From Parasitella parasitica (Eukaryota > Mucoromycota > Mucoromycetes > Mucorales > Mucoraceae), in NCBI GenBank assembly GCA_025201805.1, contig MU619295.1:1-45073 (forward strand): a stretch of 45,073 nucleotides of DNA. Direction: 5' to 3'. A program made the position numbers and the translations under genes. This document shows positions 41,932 to 45,073 of this stretch, piece by piece (the first letter of the stretch is position 1; each line of letters starts with the position of its first letter). Under the pieces are notes generated by a model. The model saw only the letters and a program-made list of their open reading frames with translations, did no database searches and had not been told where the DNA came from.

Positions 41932-43988
41932 TTATTGTGAAATTGGTGTATTTACACAGGTTGCCTTGTTTCTTTGATTACTTTTATGCCTCTTCAGCGC
42001 GTCCAATCTAAAAATATAGCCTTAGCATGTCGTTACTCACGTAATATATTCCTTATTACTATGGTTACCTCGAAAAGCTTTTACTGCAGCCTGTACATCG
42101 ATAAGGCTTATCACCACCATGAATTTTCCCATGCCTTTTAAGGTCATGATTTCTGCTAAAGGCAATATGACAAACGCTACAGACAAACGGTCTATCATCA
42201 GTGTGTGTTCTAGAATGGCTTTTCAAGTTGTAAAGCCTTGCAAATGTTTTGCCGCAATCAGGAAATAAGCACGGGTAATATGTTTGTGTTTGGTTATTGA
42301 CTGTAGTTGTGATAGGTTGAGCAGAGGCATAAATGTTCATTGCATCACTTTGGGTATTTGCTAAAGCTGGATCAGACCTTCTACGTTTTTTAGGCACTTG
42401 TGTGTTGACTGGTGATACTGGTTGGCTCTGGTTTTGTTGCTGCGTTTGTTGTTGTTGTTGTTGCTGCTGTTGCTGTTGTTGTTGTTGTTGTTGTTGCTGC
42501 TGCTGCTGTTGCTGCTGTTGTTGTTGTTGCTGAAGAGTCGCTATATAGAAATTGCTAGAATCGACGTCGCTTGTGGTGGCATCTGTAGATTGATGTGATT
42601 GTTTTTGCTGTAATTTCTGTTGCTGTTGCAGTTGCTGAGGAAACAAGAGAAGGGAAGGGTCTGGATAATTCAAAATGTTTTGAACATTGGTGTTCACAGG
42701 GCTTGTAGTGGTTGAGGATGTAGCTGCACTTGTTGCTTGAAGAGAGTTAATTAAAGCTTGTGATATCAAAGCTTCAAGAGCTCCATGATCACCATCCCTT
42801 AATTTCTCTGAAATCCTTTGAGCAATCACGGTCCAATCTGTTAATTCTGGTGCAGTCAATGCTGCGCTTGTTGTTGATTTGGCAGGCTGTGGGCTTGCTT
42901 TTGTCTTTGATTTATTCACTCTACTAATCACGGAGGTGGGTGTAGTGGATTGAATACTACTCATTCCGCCCTCATCCTTTATCTTATTCTGCAACCATTC
43001 CTGATCTACGTATTTCGCTGCCAAGGTGTTATCCCAACGCTGTTTGAGCTGTTTGCCCTTTCTACCCGGAATAATGCTAGCGATTTCCTTCCATCTACCA
43101 TAGCCAAACCTCTTTATACCAGTCAGCAATAAATCATCTTCTTCACGAGTCCAAGCGCCTCTCTTTTGATTAAGTTCTTCGGTGGGTATTTCGGTCGTTG
43201 TAGACGGTGCTGCGATAGGCGAACTGAGGCTCGGATAGTTGGCAATCATCATAACATTGCTTTCAGGCGATACTTGGTACTGATTTGTGGATGAAGTGTA
43301 CTCTGAGTTTATAGGAGAATCAGCTTGGCTTGTGGGATGTGACAAAGCTGCGTTGGCTTTAAGAGGGCTGTTGGTTGCCGAATTCATATTACTTTGCTGT
43401 GCAAGCCCTAGTAGTTGTAAGGCGGTAGCAGCTGCGGCTTGATCCATGAACTCAGTAGTTGTCTCTGACTTGACACTGCCTCCCACAACGCTCATATTAT
43501 TTGATTGTTTGTCAGCTTCAGTAGAAGCTTCATTTTGTTGCGAATTGTTTGTACTATCTTGATGCGCTTTTTCCTCCTGGGTTTGCTGTAACGAAGATAA
43601 AAGTTGCTGTTGAGACGATATATCATTCAACATGTCTAGAACAATGGAACCACATTAAAGTCCGTAAAATCCTCAAATGCATTTCGTTTTTGCATGTATA
43701 TTTACCTGATTTACCCGACAAGACAGCTGCAACAGCACCAGCAACATCCATATCAGAAGAGGCTTTCTGTAACAAAGCTGCGGTTAGGGCCGCACTTTCG
43801 GTATCATGAAGTTGCGATAATGTATTATTCTGTTTAGGTGATTGCGCATCAGCAGCCGTTACATCCAGAGATGTTTCTTCAGTCGTCGTGTTGTCTACAA
43901 TCATAGGAGCAGCGAAAGCCTCTTCTGTTGGGACCACATCTTTGTTCTGTTTAACAGAAGAAGATTTGAACATATGCACACGGGCCAT
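41932..43988 (-). CDS. Myb/SANT plus C2H2 zinc-finger transcription factor with long poly-Gln
   Basis: Probable transcription factor with two different DNA-binding domains. Exons: 43988-43706, 43635-42069, 42007-41932, giving 641 residues. One Myb repeat lies at about 252-300 (KRGAWTREEDDLLLTGIKRF, GYGRWKEIASIIPGR, then KQLKQRW; all three Trp-type anchor positions are occupied). A pure run of 28 Gln follows from about 463. A basic nuclear signal PKKRRRSDP lies at about 508. Three C2H2 fingers (about 547-630) read CLFPDCGKTFARLYNLKSH, CSVCHIAFSRNHDLKRH and CTGCSKSFSRLDALKRH. The third finger is completed only by the last 76-nt exon; without it the frame stops after SFSR. It is tail to tail with the carnitine acyltransferase gene, 38 bp between stops. 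Confidence 0.9.
42446..42529 (-). repeat. CAA/CAG tract encoding 28 consecutive glutamines
   Basis: 84 bp of mixed CAA and CAG codons without interruption, inside the Myb/C2H2 gene. The opposite strand reads as poly-Cys in another frame, which is only a shadow. Confidence 0.95.
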
Positions 43989-44723
43989 TTTTTTTTAATT
44001 CAGGATGCGTTTAATGTCGTTGAGTTTTATGCCTTGTATCCAAAATTATGCGAAACTTTCAGCTCTATTTTATTTCGAGGAACCAAAGGATTGAATTACG
44101 GAGTTGAGTAAGTAAAAGGAAAAGCAAGAGTGGAAAGGAATACAAGCCTTCTTCATCATTTTGTTATTGAAATCTGTTTTTCCATTGTCGCAGCAAATTA
44201 ACCAATCAAAACATATGAAATCGAAAACTTTTTCTTGTGTATTTTGATGCTGTTCCGTAAGTAAATTTCTTGTATTTAAAATGAATAATCGCTACATAAA
44301 AGCACAAAAAACATACCTTTACATGATTTAGTAATACGCTGTGGGTAAGCTGTGTTTATTTTTACACTTTGTGGTATTTTTTTTTGAATAGAGTATTTTC
44401 TTTTCATGTGTATCTGCAATAGAGGAATATAATGCTGCTATAGGTTGAATTACGATCTGAACTCAGGACATGTAATTTGTAAAGACATGTAAACGACTGA
44501 TTAATTCATAGCGTATGACCATAATTTAATTAATAGAATCATATAGTGTTTGGTTCTCGTAACAACTCAATTGATTTGTAGTTAAAATGAGTAGATATTT
44601 ATTCAATGAAAGGCTTAGAATGGAGTTCATTTATAGCAATTTATAATTTGATTTTTGGAATCAAGTTAAAAGCCTAAAATGAACGTCATTACGTGCATCA
44701 CCAATTCTAAATGATAATGTCAA
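43989..44723. other. Region upstream of the Myb/C2H2 gene
   Basis: AT-rich, with T runs directly before the ATG. It should contain the promoter. No gene is seen. Confidence 0.45.
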
Positions 44724-44974
44724 CTAATGTCGCTTTATTTTTCCTTTTAATAAGGCCTAGAGCTGTTCAATAGTATTTAGCTCAAGTGAATAAGGGGGAA
44801 GATACTCTATAGCCTTTAGTTCGATTTTTTGAATCATCAATTTCGACTTTTGGAGACTAGGATTATCCATCACTAAACCATAATATCAAGGAGCTTATCG
44901 ACAAACTTAATAAAATGAGCAGTTGTTGTACCTCTTGGAGCTGGTTTTACATCTATTGCACTGGTGTCAACTTC
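44724..44974 (-). pseudogene. Tc1/mariner (IS630-type) transposase relic
   Basis: Minus-strand fragments read EVDTSAIDVKPAPRGTTTAH, FIKFVDKLLDIMV, then after a small frame break MDNPSLQKSK, and IEYLPPYSLELNTIEQL, a stop, ALLKGKIKR. This is the DDE_3 catalytic end of Tc1/mariner transposases: the MDN with the second Asp, then the LPPYSP-LNPIE-W block with the last acidic residue. A stop replaces the usual Trp after IEQL, and a frameshift lies between DIMV and MDN. The N-terminal half is missing or lost in noise. Confidence 0.7.
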
Positions 44975-45046
44975 CTAAATTCCTTTGTTGTTGTTAATCT
45001 CAGATACACTCCTTGTCTTTCACTGTTACTTTTCCTCTTTCTCTCC

Positions 45047-45073
45047 TTTTTTTTTTTTTTTTTTTTTTTTTTT
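45047..45073. repeat. Poly-T tract at the window edge
   Basis: At least 27 consecutive T reaching the last base, preceded by a CT-rich stretch. It may be the true sequence or a contig-end artefact. Confidence 0.8.

Noticed and set aside
42333-42533. Plus-strand ORF ending in a long poly-Cys run
   Set aside because: It is the antisense shadow of the poly-Gln tract in the Myb/C2H2 gene.

Overview
The window reads as nuclear DNA of an early-diverging filamentous fungus, most likely Mucoromycota (order Mucorales). Genes are split by many short GT-AG introns (about 50-80 nt), intergenic DNA is AT-rich, stop codons often sit next to AATAAA, and the gene set is fungal: ERG1, a SAPS-domain phosphatase subunit, a GH18 chitinase, a YAT-type carnitine acyltransferase and an HDEL ER-retention tail. 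The species assignment is an inference from style, not from a marker gene. Exon joins below were worked out by hand from splice motifs and reading-frame continuity.

Layout. 1-1.9 kb: 3' part of a Helitron with a PIF1-like helicase. 1.9-3.4 kb (-): squalene epoxidase ERG1. 4.5-7.6 kb (+): SAPS-domain protein with 11 exons, convergent with an AVT-type amino-acid transporter at 7.8-9.7 kb (-). 11.0-13.6 kb (-): tandem pair of secreted kelch-type proteins, one ending in HDEL. 14.8-15.6 kb (+): orphan 266-aa protein. 16.0-17.0 kb (+): TMEM164-family membrane protein, convergent with TYW1 (wybutosine synthesis) at 17.1-19.5 kb (-). 20.0-21.8 kb (-): GH18 chitinase with a CBM5/12-like tail. 23.4-23.9 kb (-): decayed Helitron. 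24.8-26.6 kb (-): three small genes (unknown basic protein; proline-rich single-pass protein with a Cys-rich tail; Asp/Asn-rich GPI-type protein). 27.2-29.4 kb (-): acyl-CoA synthetase-like AMP-binding enzyme with one abnormal splice donor. 29.4-33.0 kb: gene-poor, with one transposase-like relic. 33.0-34.3 kb (+): His-Pro-repeat nuclear-type coiled-coil protein. 35.5-37.7 kb (+): SDH1 with a 13-nt microexon. 39.3-41.9 kb (+): carnitine acyltransferase, tail to tail (38 bp between stops) with a Myb plus C2H2 zinc-finger regulator at 41.9-44.0 kb (-). 44.7-45.0 kb (-): Tc1/mariner transposase relic, then a poly-T tract at the window edge.

The genes are not an operon or a recognisable biosynthetic cluster. 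Several touch lipid and acetyl/acyl metabolism (ERG1, AMP-binding ligase, carnitine acyltransferase, TMEM164 family, SDH1), but nothing in the sequence shows that they are co-regulated. Accessory content is three transposon families in decay (Helitron, Tc1/mariner, and a possible third) plus lineage-restricted small secreted or membrane proteins. I found no clear new multi-gene system. The best leads are the kelch paralogues with divergent C-terminal sorting signals, the Myb-zinc-finger fusion, the cysteine-pair leader on TYW1, and the mutated-looking splice donor in the acyl-CoA synthetase.
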